Below, piece by piece: positions 17,622 through 26,635 of a DNA stretch of 64,000 bases. Location: NCBI GenBank assembly GCA_964574635.1, contig CAZNOG010000002.1, positions 124,001 through 188,000 on the forward strand. Direction: 5' to 3'. Numbering within the stretch: the stretch's first letter is position 1; each line of letters opens with the position of its first letter. The DNA is from CAZNOG01 sp964574635 (lineage in GTDB: Bacteria; Bacteroidota; Bacteroidia; Flavobacteriales_D; Cryomorphaceae). The notes under the pieces are model-generated. The model was not told where the DNA came from, made no database searches, and saw only the letters and a list, made by a program, of their open reading frames with translations. A program made the position numbers and the translations under genes.

Positions 17622-18320
17622 ATGTGGAAATACACCTTCGGATTTTGTTTGGCCGTGTGCTCGTTCGGCCTTTTCGGATGCGACGCCTCCACGCGTGACA
17701 CGGAGATAGACACCGCTTTTCAAGAGGTAAAGAAACGCGAAGGTTTTGCGGAACTCCCCGATGAGTCGGAAATCGAAGGTCTGGAGATCGCCACCTTGGC
17801 AGGCGGCTGTTTCTGGTGCACTGAAGCCGTATTCGAGAAAGTCAAAGGCGTGGAAATGGTCATCTCGGGATACGCCGGCGGCGAGCGGCCCTACCCCACT
17901 TACGAAATGGTGACGAGCGGCAAAACGAATCACGCCGAATCGATACAGGTGTACTACGACCCCGAGGTGGTGAGTTACGCCGAGTTGCTCGACGTATTTT
18001 TCGGCAGCGCGCACGACCCCACACAAGTGAACCGCCAAGGGCCGGACATCGGCCGACACTACCGCTCCATCGCATTTTACCGAAGCGACGCCGAGAAGCG
18101 CATCATCGAAGAAAAAATGGCGGAGTGGAAACGGGAATGGGGAAAACCCTTGGCCACGGAAGTCGTCGCATTCGAGGCGTTTTACCCCGCCGAGGAATAC
18201 CATCAGGATTACGACGCCCTGAACCCCAACAACCCTTACATTCGCCAAGTATCCCGTCCGAAAGTGGACAAGTTGGAAGAAATGTTTCCCAGGCTGCTCA
18301 AAGAAGAAGTGGGCCGGTAA
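17622..18320 (+). CDS. msrA: Peptide-methionine (S)-S-oxide reductase, lipoprotein form
   Basis: 232 residues. MsrA reduces methionine S-sulfoxide in oxidised proteins. The catalytic motif GGCFWC is present with the nucleophile at Cys63, followed by EAVFEKVKGV, SGYAGGE, NHAESIQVYYDPE, FFGSAHDPTQVNRQGPDIG and YRSIAFY, all standard. The first 20 residues form a lipoprotein signal (GLFGC, Cys20), so this copy acts outside the cytoplasm, probably repairing periplasmic or surface proteins. The spacer of about 35 residues before the catalytic domain fits a tethered enzyme. Confidence 0.95.
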   Translation: MWKYTFGFCLAVCSFGLFGCDASTRDTEIDTAFQEVKKREGFAELPDESEIEGLEIATLAGGCFWCTEAVFEKVKGVEMVISGYAGGERPYPTYEMVTSGKTNHAESIQVYYDPEVVSYAELLDVFFGSAHDPTQVNRQGPDIGRHYRSIAFYRSDAEKRIIEEKMAEWKREWGKPLATEVVAFEAFYPAEEYHQDYDALNPNNPYIRQVSRPKVDKLEEMFPRLLKEEVGR

Positions 18321-18460
18321 GTTGAGCGCGCGAAGGACGGTTGCCAGTGCGAGGCCGTGTGCCTCACCGATTTCGGTTTTTAAGATTACCTTGGTGCAGC
18401 GTGATTTTGCGCATCCGGGATCGGCACGGAAACGGACGGCACACCTTACCCTTCAGCGAC

Positions 18461-19843
18461 ATGGAAAACGACTACACCCGAATCTTCAACGCCCAGAAAG
18501 ATTTCTTCGACAGCGGAAAAACCCGCCCTTACGAATTCAGGCGGAACCAATTGAAACTTTTGGATGAGGCCATCCGCGAATGGGAAGGACGTATAATCGA
18601 TGCCTTGCGCGCGGATTTGGGCAAGTCGAAAGGCGAGGCGCTCACCACCGAAATCGGAATCTGCCTGCAGGAATTGAAAGAAACGCGGCGCCAATTGAAA
18701 TCGTGGATGAAACCCTCGTCCCACGGCTCCCCTCTCGCACTTTTTCCGTCGCGGAGTTACATCCACCCCCAACCCAAAGGCGTGGTGTTGATCATTTCAC
18801 CGTGGAACTACCCTTTCAATCTGAGCATCGTGCCGCTGATCAGCGCCATTGCGGCGGGAAACACCGTGGTGTTAAAACCCTCGGAAGACGCCCCCGCAAC
18901 GGCTCAATTGCTGGAAGAACTTCTGACTTCCGTCTTCCCGCCTGAATTGGTGAAAGTCGTTCAGGGAATCGGCAGCCAAGTTGTGCCCCCACTCATCGAG
19001 GGCCACGCCTTCAACCACGTGTTTTTTACCGGCAGCACCGCCGTGGGTAGGGAAATCGCCAAAATGGCGGCGGTTCATCTCTCGCCCGTCACATTGGAAC
19101 TCGGTGGAAAAAGTCCCGCCATCGTCGACGCCACCGCCCACCTGAAAACCGCCGGAAAACGCATCGCTTGGGGGAAATTTACCAACGCCGGTCAAACGTG
19201 CATCAGCCCCGACTATCTGTTGGTGAAAGAAGAAATAAAACAAGCACTGATCGAAGAAATCAAAGAGGCGGTGGCGGAATTTTACGGCGAAAACCCCAAG
19301 GAAAGCGGACACTATGCCCGCATGGTCAACGCCAAGAGATTCGAAGCGGTACGGGCTTATCTCCAAAACGAAAACGTGGTGTACGGCGGCGATACCGACG
19401 CGAGTGACCTGTACATCTCTCCCACAATAATCGACGGGGCGGACCCGGACAGTCCGGTGATGACAAACGAAATTTTCGGCCCGGTTTTGCCCATCCTGAC
19501 GTACCGCGACAAAGGCCACGCGGAAGAAATCGTCGCGCGCAACCCGTATCCGTTGGCGCTCTACTACTTCGGCAAAGACAAATCCATGAAGAAATGGGTG
19601 ACCGATCATTTGCAATTCGGCGGGGGGTGCATCAACAACACCCTCGTGCACACCGGCGATGCGGGCTTGCCTTTCGGAGGTATCCAATACAGCGGTCAAG
19701 GTCACTACCACGGAAAGTTCGGTTTCGACACCTTTTCACACTTCAAAAGCATGGTGCACACCCAAACGATGCCCGACCTCGCCTTGAAGTATCCTCCCTA
19801 CACCAAGAGAAAATTGAAATGGATCCGCAAAGTGCTGGGGTAA
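18461..19843 (+). CDS. NAD(P)-dependent aldehyde dehydrogenase (class 3-like)
   Basis: 460 residues, the size of ALDH3-type enzymes that oxidise fatty or aromatic aldehydes to acids. Seen are the cofactor region ISPWNYPFN, GNTVVLKPSE, FFTGSTAVG, the general base in LELGGKSP (Glu213) and the nucleophile in NAGQTCISPD (Cys247), then NEIFGPVLP and the C-terminal PFGGIQYSGQGHYHGKFGFDTFSH region. The ATG at 18461 is chosen because conservation begins with it; the open frame extends 40 residues upstream without family similarity. Exact substrate not known. Co-oriented with msrA, 140 bases apart. Confidence 0.94.
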   Translation: MENDYTRIFNAQKDFFDSGKTRPYEFRRNQLKLLDEAIREWEGRIIDALRADLGKSKGEALTTEIGICLQELKETRRQLKSWMKPSSHGSPLALFPSRSYIHPQPKGVVLIISPWNYPFNLSIVPLISAIAAGNTVVLKPSEDAPATAQLLEELLTSVFPPELVKVVQGIGSQVVPPLIEGHAFNHVFFTGSTAVGREIAKMAAVHLSPVTLELGGKSPAIVDATAHLKTAGKRIAWGKFTNAGQTCISPDYLLVKEEIKQALIEEIKEAVAEFYGENPKESGHYARMVNAKRFEAVRAYLQNENVVYGGDTDASDLYISPTIIDGADPDSPVMTNEIFGPVLPILTYRDKGHAEEIVARNPYPLALYYFGKDKSMKKWVTDHLQFGGGCINNTLVHTGDAGLPFGGIQYSGQGHYHGKFGFDTFSHFKSMVHTQTMPDLALKYPPYTKRKLKWIRKVLG

Positions 19844-19901
19844 AACCAACAATGCCGGTCCGAAACGGTTATACAAGGTGAATAGTCGAAAGCAAAAACC
19901 G

Positions 19902-20258
19902 ATGCACATCGCGCTGAAAAGGATATACGACAGGGCGGAGGAAGAAGACGGCACCCGCATTTTGGTGGATAGGCTATGGCCGAGGGGCGTGAAAAAGGAA
20001 GAGGCATCCTTGGACGGATGGTGGAAATCCTTGGCGCCCTCGGACGAACTGCGGAAGTGGTTCGGCCACGACCCCGACAAATGGTCGGAATTCCGAAAGA
20101 GGTACCGGAAAGAACTCCAAGACCATCGAAGCGAAGCGGCCGAACTTCTCGAAGGCATCGACAAGCGGAAGAAGGTCACGTTCCTTTATGGGGCCAAAGA
20201 TGAAACGCACAACCAAGCCGTGGTGCTTCGGGAATTCGTTCTGACTTTGAGCAAGTAG
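19902..20258 (+). CDS. DUF488 family protein
   Basis: 118 residues. The hallmark RILVDRLWPRGVKKE near the N-terminus, the WWKSLAPSDELRKWFGHDP centre and FLYGAKDETHNQAVVL near the C-terminus identify the DUF488 family (YeaO-like), whose biochemical role is not established. The ATG at 19902 is used rather than a GTG 24 bases upstream. It follows the aldehyde dehydrogenase by 58 bases on the same strand. Confidence 0.9.
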   Translation: MHIALKRIYDRAEEEDGTRILVDRLWPRGVKKEEASLDGWWKSLAPSDELRKWFGHDPDKWSEFRKRYRKELQDHRSEAAELLEGIDKRKKVTFLYGAKDETHNQAVVLREFVLTLSK

Positions 20259-20280
20259 TTAAGTGTACGCATCTTAGCCA

Positions 20281-20294
20281 CACCCACAAAAACC
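20281..20294 (+). repeat. Dispersed 14-bp motif, copy 2 (exact)
   Basis: CACCCACAAAAACC in the 367-base gap between the DUF488 gene and the M43 protease gene. It is followed by a C-rich stretch as at 471 and 23298. The rest of that gap holds a small palindrome and a promoter box. Confidence 0.7.
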
Positions 20295-20386
20295 TCCCAC
20301 CCCCCTGCGATTCTTGGAATGCCGCCTGCTGTGAACACCGCATCCGAAACCCCACTGTCATACACAATTGATGTAGCTTTTACGTG

Positions 20387-20405
20387 ACAAAAGCGGGGCT
20401 TTTGT
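20387..20405 (+). promoter_or_regulatory. Palindrome abutting the promoter of the M43 protease gene
   Basis: ACAAAAG (20387-20393) and CTTTTGT (20399-20405) form a perfect inverted repeat around CGGGG, ending one base before the TATTTTTG box at 20407-20414. It could be an operator or the stem of a weak terminator for the upstream gene. Confidence 0.4.
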
Positions 20406-20406
20406 G

Positions 20407-20414
20407 TATTTTTG
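20407..20414 (+). promoter_or_regulatory. -7 promoter box for the M43 protease gene
   Basis: TATTTTTG matches TAnnTTTG. The predicted leader to the ATG at 20626 is about 207 nt, unusually long for this window. Confidence 0.45.
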
Positions 20415-20625
20415 CCGACGGTGCGCCGCGATCCCGCATCCTGCAACCGAAGCCAATCGAGATGAAGGCGTTGAAAAAAATCCGAAACTTCCCTTTTCCA
20501 GGCGAATATTCTTGCGTCTTTTGTACCGAAGTGCACCGGAGAGGCGACCGGCGTATACGCGCGAACGCTCTTTCGATTGCCGGCCACCGATCCCTGCACC
20601 GATTAATTGAAACCACTTTGCCTAA

Positions 20626-22638
20626 ATGAAGCTCCATTTTCTGATTTCCCTCCTTTTCCTGCTGAGTTTCTCGACCACTTTCGGACAATCGGGCGAAGAG
20701 GTCGTACGATGCGGTACCGATGAATTGCACGCGACGCAAATGCAGGATCCGGATTATGCCCAAGCGTGGAACGAAGCCCGCGCCCGCACGGCGGCGGAAG
20801 TGAAATTCAGGCGGGAACGGCCCAAAGCGGATTGCGACAACGTGCTGTACGTTCCCGTGGTAGTGCACTACATCGGGGTCAGCATCGGGATGGAATGCGC
20901 CATCGACAAAGCACTGGACCAGATGTCCATTCTCAACGAAGATTTTGCGGGAACCAACGGCGACGTATCGAATTGGCTGGATCACCAACCTACCGTATGG
21001 CCGGCCACGCAAAACAAAGGTTCCTGTCTCGAATTCTGTCTGGCGACGTTGAACCACCCCCAAGGGTCCGGGATCCCCGAGGGCAATTTCGCCGTGACCA
21101 TCAACGAATACCCTCAAAATACGAATGTCGTCCCGGAATGGGCCGGATACCTCAACATCTTCGTCAGCGGGCACGACCTCGGGGGAATCCTCGGCCAATC
21201 GCCCCTCGGCGGCATGGGAATCGGTGACGGTCCACTGGTCGCACTTACGGCATGGAGCAGCGTGAATTGCGATGGTTCCAACGTCAACGCCCCCTACAAC
21301 CGAGGGCGCACCGCCACCCACGAAATAGGCCACTACATGGGTCTGGAACACCCATTCGGTAACGGCTGCGACAACGACAACGACGCACCCCTCGTGGGCG
21401 ACACCCCCATCACCGGCGAGGCCACCTATGGATGCCCCGACCCGGGTTCGGAAGTCATCACCTGCGTCGACCCCATCGTGTTTCCCACCTTCATGGAATA
21501 CTGCGATGACGCCTGCCTGTACATGTTTACCTCCGACCAAGTCGACGTCATGGAAGCCCACTACACGGCCAACCTCCAAAACTTCGCCGAGAAAGCCACC
21601 TCCACGTGCCAAGACCTGGCGTGCATGAATTTCGACATCAACATCACCACCTCCGTCGAATCCTGCCTCAACGGAAACGACGGGTCCATCACCATACAGG
21701 CCTTGAACGCCAACGAACCGGTATCCTTCAGCATCAATAATGGGCTCACTACTCAGGCCGACGGCGTTTTCGGAGGGTTGAAAGCCGACAAATACTACAT
21801 CCTCGTGGAAGACGACGCCGGATGCACGGCCATCGACAGCGTCGTTCTGAAAAGAGAGGAACCGACGATGAACATACTGAGCGTGGAAAACGCGTTTTGC
21901 GGCGACAACGGCGGCTCCATCACCGCCGAGGTGGATTATCCGGGCAGTTTCCAGTACAGCCTCACCAACGAGTCTTCTTGGCAAGACACCACGTATTTCG
22001 GTGGCTTGAGTCCGGGCGCATACGAAGTGGTGGGACGCAACAGCGCCAATTGCACGGCGCGGGAAATAGTGATCGTCGGCGACGACAGCGACCTCAACCT
22101 CGTGGATAGGCGCATAAAACCGGTGGATTGCCCTCTGTCGGACAACGGGTTGATCGACGTGTACCTCACCAATGGCGAGGAACCCTTCGTGTACACCCTC
22201 GACGATGGCCGGCCCCAGGCCAACGGGCTTTACGACCAACTCGGAACGGGCCGGTACAAATTGAATGTGCGCGATGCCCGTGGTTGCAAACTCGAGCGCT
22301 CGTATAGAATCGACGTTTCGTACGCCACCATCGGCGAGGGCTGCCCCTGCAACGCGTTTGTCCCGTCTGCCATGACTCCCGACGGCGACGGGCTCAACGA
22401 CGTGTTCAAACCCGTGTTCAACTGCCCCTTCACGCAGTACCATTTGCAGATATTCAACCGATGGGGCGAAATGATCTTCGAGACCTTCGACCACGACATG
22501 CCTTGGAACGGCGGCATGGACGACTACTACGGCAATCCGGGAGTATACCTCTACAAGTTGACCTACCGCTGGGGCGAAGACAGAAACGAAAGCTTGGAAG
22601 TGCAGATGGAGCGCGGGTTCATCACGGTGATTCGCTGA
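20626..22638 (+). CDS. Secreted M43 (cytophagalysin-type) metalloprotease with gliding-motility/T9SS type B C-terminus
   Basis: 670 residues. Signal peptide, then a zinc metalloprotease domain with HEIGH at 232-236 and the third ligand His242 (HEIGHYMGLEH), typical of the pregnancy-associated plasma protein-A/M43B family, with the Met-turn region FMEYCDDACLYMF. Residues about 340-560 contain three SprB-like repeats (NGNDGSI, GDNGGSI and SDNGLID starts, each with G(L/T)xxxxY and a C-x-x endings). The end has VPSAMTPDGDGLNDVF, FNRWGEMIFET and GVYLYKLTYRW, the gliding-motility-associated type B sorting domain. It is probably a surface or secreted protease. Confidence 0.93.
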   Translation: MKLHFLISLLFLLSFSTTFGQSGEEVVRCGTDELHATQMQDPDYAQAWNEARARTAAEVKFRRERPKADCDNVLYVPVVVHYIGVSIGMECAIDKALDQMSILNEDFAGTNGDVSNWLDHQPTVWPATQNKGSCLEFCLATLNHPQGSGIPEGNFAVTINEYPQNTNVVPEWAGYLNIFVSGHDLGGILGQSPLGGMGIGDGPLVALTAWSSVNCDGSNVNAPYNRGRTATHEIGHYMGLEHPFGNGCDNDNDAPLVGDTPITGEATYGCPDPGSEVITCVDPIVFPTFMEYCDDACLYMFTSDQVDVMEAHYTANLQNFAEKATSTCQDLACMNFDINITTSVESCLNGNDGSITIQALNANEPVSFSINNGLTTQADGVFGGLKADKYYILVEDDAGCTAIDSVVLKREEPTMNILSVENAFCGDNGGSITAEVDYPGSFQYSLTNESSWQDTTYFGGLSPGAYEVVGRNSANCTAREIVIVGDDSDLNLVDRRIKPVDCPLSDNGLIDVYLTNGEEPFVYTLDDGRPQANGLYDQLGTGRYKLNVRDARGCKLERSYRIDVSYATIGEGCPCNAFVPSAMTPDGDGLNDVFKPVFNCPFTQYHLQIFNRWGEMIFETFDHDMPWNGGMDDYYGNPGVYLYKLTYRWGEDRNESLEVQMERGFITVIR

Positions 22639-22670
22639 TCGGGCAAACGCTTAAGGCGAAGGGTGATAAG

Positions 22671-22684
22671 GGTTTTTGTAGGTG
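22671..22684 (-). repeat. Dispersed 14-bp motif, one-mismatch copy
   Basis: On the minus strand CACCTACAAAAACC, one mismatch. The flanking GAGTCACAC just before it is also found before the copy at 41519, so the conserved unit is longer than 14 bases. It lies between the M43 protease gene and the convergent DoxX gene. Confidence 0.5.
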
Positions 22685-22716
22685 TGACTCATCCGGGAAG
22701 TCGAGTTTTACCGGTT

Positions 22717-23142
22717 TTATCCGGCTGAATCGAACCAATTTTGCAAGGTCCACGCATCCCAGCTTTCCGGCATCACGCCGATGGCCACCAGCAGGACCAA
22801 TCGCACGAAAACGTGTTGGGTATCCCACATGCCCTGGCGCATTCCGAAGGCCACCGTCACCATCATCAGGTTGATGCCCAAAATCACGATCGCCACCGTT
22901 TTGAACAGGCCCAGAAGGAGCAAAACGCCCCCGATCAGTTCGATGTAGGTGGACACTCCCACCGAAAAGCGCACGAACCAACGGGGAACGCCGATTTCCC
23001 GATACAATTCGGTCACGGTATCGGCGGTTCCCACCAAACCGATGCGGAACAATTTGTCGTACGCTTGGAAAAAGAACAAAGCCCCCGCGATGAACCGCAA
23101 CATGAAGGGCAGGAAATGTTTCAGTAACTCATTGGCTTCCAT
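22717..23142 (-). CDS. DoxX family membrane protein
   Basis: 141 residues with four predicted transmembrane helices (about 8-28, 52-75, 76-97 and 108-125) and the DoxX opening pattern LRFIAGALFFFQAYDKLFRIG followed by GVSTYIELIGGVLLLLGLF (key parts AYDKLFRIG and IELIGG). DoxX proteins are small integral membrane proteins linked in some bacteria to quinone or thiol redox chemistry, but the role of this one cannot be inferred. ATG at 23142 is preferred over the upstream TTG at 23148. Confidence 0.88.
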   Translation of the reverse strand: MEANELLKHFLPFMLRFIAGALFFFQAYDKLFRIGLVGTADTVTELYREIGVPRWFVRFSVGVSTYIELIGGVLLLLGLFKTVAIVILGINLMMVTVAFGMRQGMWDTQHVFVRLVLLVAIGVMPESWDAWTLQNWFDSAG

Positions 23143-23297
23143 GAACAATCAAATTCGTAACACCTCGCCTAACTCCGTGTAAATATAGCAAATCGCGGCG
23201 ATTCGCGGTGCAGTTTCCCACCTCCCGCCCCAGCGCCATCCGGTCGATGAAATCTTAGGTAGACACCATGCCTGCCGGAAATGTCGAGGCGACGACA

Positions 23298-23311
23298 CAC
23301 CCACAAAAACC
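23298..23311 (+). repeat. Dispersed 14-bp motif, copy 3 (exact)
   Basis: CACCCACAAAAACC in the divergent gap between the DoxX gene and the transketolase gene, about 60 bases before that gene's promoter box. Confidence 0.7.
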
Positions 23312-23371
23312 CTCATCCACGCCCCTCCCCTGCGCGCCTCCCGTCGGCGCCCTTCACCGGTATACTTTTCT

Positions 23372-23379
23372 TACTTTTG
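23372..23379 (+). promoter_or_regulatory. -7 promoter box of the transketolase cluster
   Basis: TACTTTTG matches TAnnTTTG and ends 37 nt before the ATG of the first transketolase subunit. Confidence 0.5.
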
Positions 23380-23416
23380 CGGCAATTCGTTCACCTAACC
23401 CCATTACCACATTCCG

Positions 23417-24265
23417 ATGCCGGACATACAAGAACTGAGCACCCTCGCCACGCAAGTGAGGCGGGACATACTGCGCATGGTACACGCCGTAAATTCGGGT
23501 CACCCCGGAGGCAGCCTGGGCTGTACGGAGTATTTCGTGGCCCTTTACGGCGCCATCATGCACTACGACGCCAAAAACTTCGACCTCGACGGCAAGGGCG
23601 AGGATTTGTTTTTTCTGTCCAACGGCCACATCTCGCCGGTGTGGTACAGCGTGCTGGCGCGCCACGGATTTTTCGACGTGGCCGAACTCGCCACCTTCAG
23701 AAAGATCAACAGCCGACTCCAAGGTCACCCGGCCACGGAAGAGGGCTTGCCCGGAATCCGCGTCGCTTCGGGATCCCTCGGACAAGGGCTGTCGGTAGCC
23801 ATCGGCGCGGCCCAAGCGAAAAAACTCAACGGCGACGACCGACTGGTGTACAGCCTTCACGGCGACGGTGAATTGCAGGAAGGCCAGATTTGGGAAGCCG
23901 CCATGTACGCAGCCGCGGCAGGTGTGGACAACCTCATCTCGACGGTGGATTACAACGGGCGCCAAATAGACGGCGACGTGCGCGACGTGCTCGATTTGGG
24001 CGACTTGCGCGCCAAATGGGAAGCCTTCGGGTGGACCGTTTTGGAAGCCGACGGCAACGACCTGAAGGAAATCATCCAAACCTTGAAGGACGCGCAAACG
24101 CATACCGGAAAGGGAAAACCGGTCGTTATTCTCATGACCACCGAAATGGGGCAAGGCGTGGACTTCATGACGGGCACGCACGAGTGGCACGGCGTGGCAC
24201 CCAATGACGAACAACTCGAAAAGGCCTTGGCCCAGCTCCCCCTCACCGAATTGGGGGATTATTAA
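23417..24265 (+). CDS. Transketolase, N-terminal (thiamine-diphosphate-binding) subunit
   Basis: 282 residues, half the length of a one-chain transketolase. Together with the C-terminal subunit it transfers two-carbon ketol units in the pentose phosphate pathway. Present are AVNSGHPGGSLGCTEYF, LSNGHISPVWYSVLA, GSLGQGLSVAIGAA and the thiamine-diphosphate metal site GDGELQEGQIWEAAMYA (GDG...N region with Asp in HGDGE), plus TVDYNGRQIDG. Split transketolases are common in Bacteroidota and archaea. Unusually, the partner subunit is not next but one gene further on, after a vWA gene beginning 11 bases downstream. Confidence 0.95.
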   Translation: MPDIQELSTLATQVRRDILRMVHAVNSGHPGGSLGCTEYFVALYGAIMHYDAKNFDLDGKGEDLFFLSNGHISPVWYSVLARHGFFDVAELATFRKINSRLQGHPATEEGLPGIRVASGSLGQGLSVAIGAAQAKKLNGDDRLVYSLHGDGELQEGQIWEAAMYAAAAGVDNLISTVDYNGRQIDGDVRDVLDLGDLRAKWEAFGWTVLEADGNDLKEIIQTLKDAQTHTGKGKPVVILMTTEMGQGVDFMTGTHEWHGVAPNDEQLEKALAQLPLTELGDY

Positions 24266-24275
24266 CCCTCCCGCC

Positions 24276-25652
24276 ATGAGGTTTCTCATCGTCGCCATGC
24301 TCACCTTGTTGCCGTGCTTTTTGGACGGCGGGACCCTGCGTGCGCAAAACGACGGCGAGCCACTCACCCGCATCCTCTTCGTATTCGACGCCAGCAACAG
24401 CATGAACGCCACTTGGCAGAGAGACCGCAAAATCACCGTTGCGCGAAAATTGCTCGCCGATGCGGTTCACGAACTCAACGACAAACCCAACGTGGAAATG
24501 GCCTTGAGGGTGTACGGACACCAAGTGGCCATCGCGCCGGGAAAACAGGATTGCGACGACACAAGGCTGGAGGTTTCTTTCCGCCCCAACAACGGCAGTT
24601 TGATCGAACGCACGCTGAACCGAATCAAATGCCAGGGCACCACACCCATCGCGCGATCTTTGGAAAAGGCCGCCGGCGACTTTCCCGAGTGTTCCGATTG
24701 CCGAAACATCATCATCCTGATTACCGACGGAATCGAAGCGTGCGACGGCGATCCCTGCGCCGTTTCCCGTGCATTGCAGAAAAAAGGTGTCATCCTAAAA
24801 CCCTTCGTCATCGGGGTGGGTCTCGACGACGAATTCAAGGACACCTTCAACTGCGTGGGCAATTATTACGACGCCACCAGCGAGGAGTCTTTCGAACACA
24901 TTCTCAACATCGTCATCACACAGGCGCTGAACAATACCACCGCTCAGGTAAGTCTTTTGGACGACTTCGGAAAACCGAGCGAAACCAACGTGACGGTAAA
25001 CCTCTTCGATCAAAATACGGAGCAACTCGCCTACGGCTTCGTGCATACCCTCAACCACCGCGGAAACCCCGATACCATCAGCCTCGACCCCATCATCACG
25101 TACCGCGTGGAGGCTCACACCATTCCAACCATCGTAAAGCGCGACGTGACCATTACGCCGGGACGGCACAACGTCATCGCCCTCGATGCCGGACAGGGCG
25201 ACCTCGTGGTGAAGATCGAAGGACAATTGGGCGACCGCATGCCGGTGACCGTGCGGAAATCGGGAAAACCCGAAACCCTGCACGTCATGTGGACCAACTC
25301 CAAAGAACGCGTCCTCACCGACGTGTACGATTTGGAAGTCCTCACCTTGCCCAGAACCATCGTCCGCGACGTGGACATTGCCCAAAACAAGACCACGACG
25401 GTGAACATTCCCGAGCCGGGTATGCTGAACATCAACTTCGTATCGCCGGGTTACGGAAGCATTTCCGCCATGCGCGGGTCGAACCTCGAATGGGTGGTCA
25501 ACCTCGACGATTTCAACCTGAGGCAACACTTCCGGCTCCAACCGGGAAAATACAAGCTCACCTACCGGTCGAAAAACAGCAAGCAAGTCATTTACACGAT
25601 CGATCGCGAATTCACCATCGAATCGGGATCGGCCACCAACCTAAAATTATAA
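24276..25652 (+). CDS. Secreted von Willebrand factor A domain protein inserted between transketolase subunit genes
   Basis: 458 residues. Signal peptide ending near ALRAQ-like GGTLRAQ, then a vWA domain at about 30-215 with an intact MIDAS: DASNS (Asp38, Ser40, Ser42), the Thr in CQGTTPIARSLEKA and ITDGIEACDGDPC. Six cysteines in this domain may form disulfides. The remaining 240 residues are beta-rich with repeated (V)TI(T)PGRHN- and VNIPEPGML-like segments, resembling carbohydrate or carboxypeptidase-regulatory type sandwich folds, with no catalytic motif. The gene is 10 bases after the transketolase N subunit and 8 bases before the C subunit, so it is cotranscribed with them. Why is unknown. 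Confidence 0.88.
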   Translation: MRFLIVAMLTLLPCFLDGGTLRAQNDGEPLTRILFVFDASNSMNATWQRDRKITVARKLLADAVHELNDKPNVEMALRVYGHQVAIAPGKQDCDDTRLEVSFRPNNGSLIERTLNRIKCQGTTPIARSLEKAAGDFPECSDCRNIIILITDGIEACDGDPCAVSRALQKKGVILKPFVIGVGLDDEFKDTFNCVGNYYDATSEESFEHILNIVITQALNNTTAQVSLLDDFGKPSETNVTVNLFDQNTEQLAYGFVHTLNHRGNPDTISLDPIITYRVEAHTIPTIVKRDVTITPGRHNVIALDAGQGDLVVKIEGQLGDRMPVTVRKSGKPETLHVMWTNSKERVLTDVYDLEVLTLPRTIVRDVDIAQNKTTTVNIPEPGMLNINFVSPGYGSISAMRGSNLEWVVNLDDFNLRQHFRLQPGKYKLTYRSKNSKQVIYTIDREFTIESGSATNLKL

Positions 25653-25660
25653 CCTCCGAG

Positions 25661-26617
25661 ATGAAAGACATTACCGTTCAGAATCACAAAGACACCCGCA
25701 GCGGTTTTGGTGCGGGATTGCTCGAATTGGGCAAGTCGAACCCCAACGTGGTGGGATTGTGCGCCGATTTGACGGGATCTTTGAAAATGGATGCTTTCCG
25801 TGATGAGTTTCCCGAGAGATTCTTTCAGATGGGAATCGGTGAAGCCAATATGATGGGCGTCGCAGCGGGATTAACCATCGGAGGAAAAATACCCTTCGCG
25901 GCGACCTTCGCCAACTTCGCCACCGGGCGCGTGTACGACCAAATCCGGCAATCCATCGCCTACTCCGGCAAGAACGTGAAAATATGCGCGTCGCACGCCG
26001 GACTCACCCTCGGGGAAGACGGAGCCACCCACCAGATTCTCGAAGACATCGGGCTGATGAAAATGCTCCCCCACATGACGGTGATCAACACCTGCGACTT
26101 CAATCAAACCAAAGCGGCTACGCTGGCCATCTCCGAGCGGGAAGGACCGGTGTATCTGAGATTCGGCCGACCGAAAGTGCCCAACTTCACCCCCGAAGAC
26201 CAACCCTTCGAGATCGGCAAAGCCATCCGGCTGAACACCGGTTCGGATGTGACCGTCATCGCCACGGGACACCTCGTTTGGAAGTCCATCGAAGCCGCGC
26301 GATCGCTTGCGGAGGAAGGCATATCCGTAGATCTGATCAATATTCACACGATCAAACCTCTGGATGAAGAGGCCATCCTCGAATCAGTTGGTAGAACCGG
26401 CCGCGTGGTCACCGCCGAAGAGCACCAGAGAAACGGCGGTCTCGGCGACGCCGTGGCCCAAACGTTGGCCCGACACCTTCCCTCGCCCATGGAGTACGTA
26501 GCGGTAAACGATTCTTTCGGCGAAAGCGGAACTCCCGATCAATTGATGGCCAAATACGGTATCGACACGCCCGACGTCATCGCGGCGGTAAAAAGAGTGA
26601 TGGACCGTAAGAAATGA
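25661..26617 (+). CDS. Transketolase, C-terminal subunit
   Basis: 318 residues holding the pyrimidine-binding and C-terminal transketolase domains. Motifs: DLTGSLKM, the catalytic Glu in MGIGEANMMGVAAGLTI, FATFANF-like AATFANFATGRVYDQIRQ (key part ATFANF), SHAGLTLGEDGATHQ and the C-terminal TGRVVTAEEHQRNGGLGDAV. The start at 25661 lies 8 bases after the vWA gene stop. With the subunit at 23417 it forms one heterodimeric enzyme of the non-oxidative pentose phosphate pathway. Confidence 0.95.
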   Translation: MKDITVQNHKDTRSGFGAGLLELGKSNPNVVGLCADLTGSLKMDAFRDEFPERFFQMGIGEANMMGVAAGLTIGGKIPFAATFANFATGRVYDQIRQSIAYSGKNVKICASHAGLTLGEDGATHQILEDIGLMKMLPHMTVINTCDFNQTKAATLAISEREGPVYLRFGRPKVPNFTPEDQPFEIGKAIRLNTGSDVTVIATGHLVWKSIEAARSLAEEGISVDLINIHTIKPLDEEAILESVGRTGRVVTAEEHQRNGGLGDAVAQTLARHLPSPMEYVAVNDSFGESGTPDQLMAKYGIDTPDVIAAVKRVMDRKK

Positions 26618-26635
26618 TGCACTGACCCACGCGTT

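Noticed and set aside
20380..22494. A 704-codon open frame on the minus strand opposite the M43 protease.
   Set aside because: Antisense shadow of a GC-rich gene: Val/His/Gly-rich, no domain, and it runs through the promoter region. The plus-strand frame has a zinc site and sorting domain.
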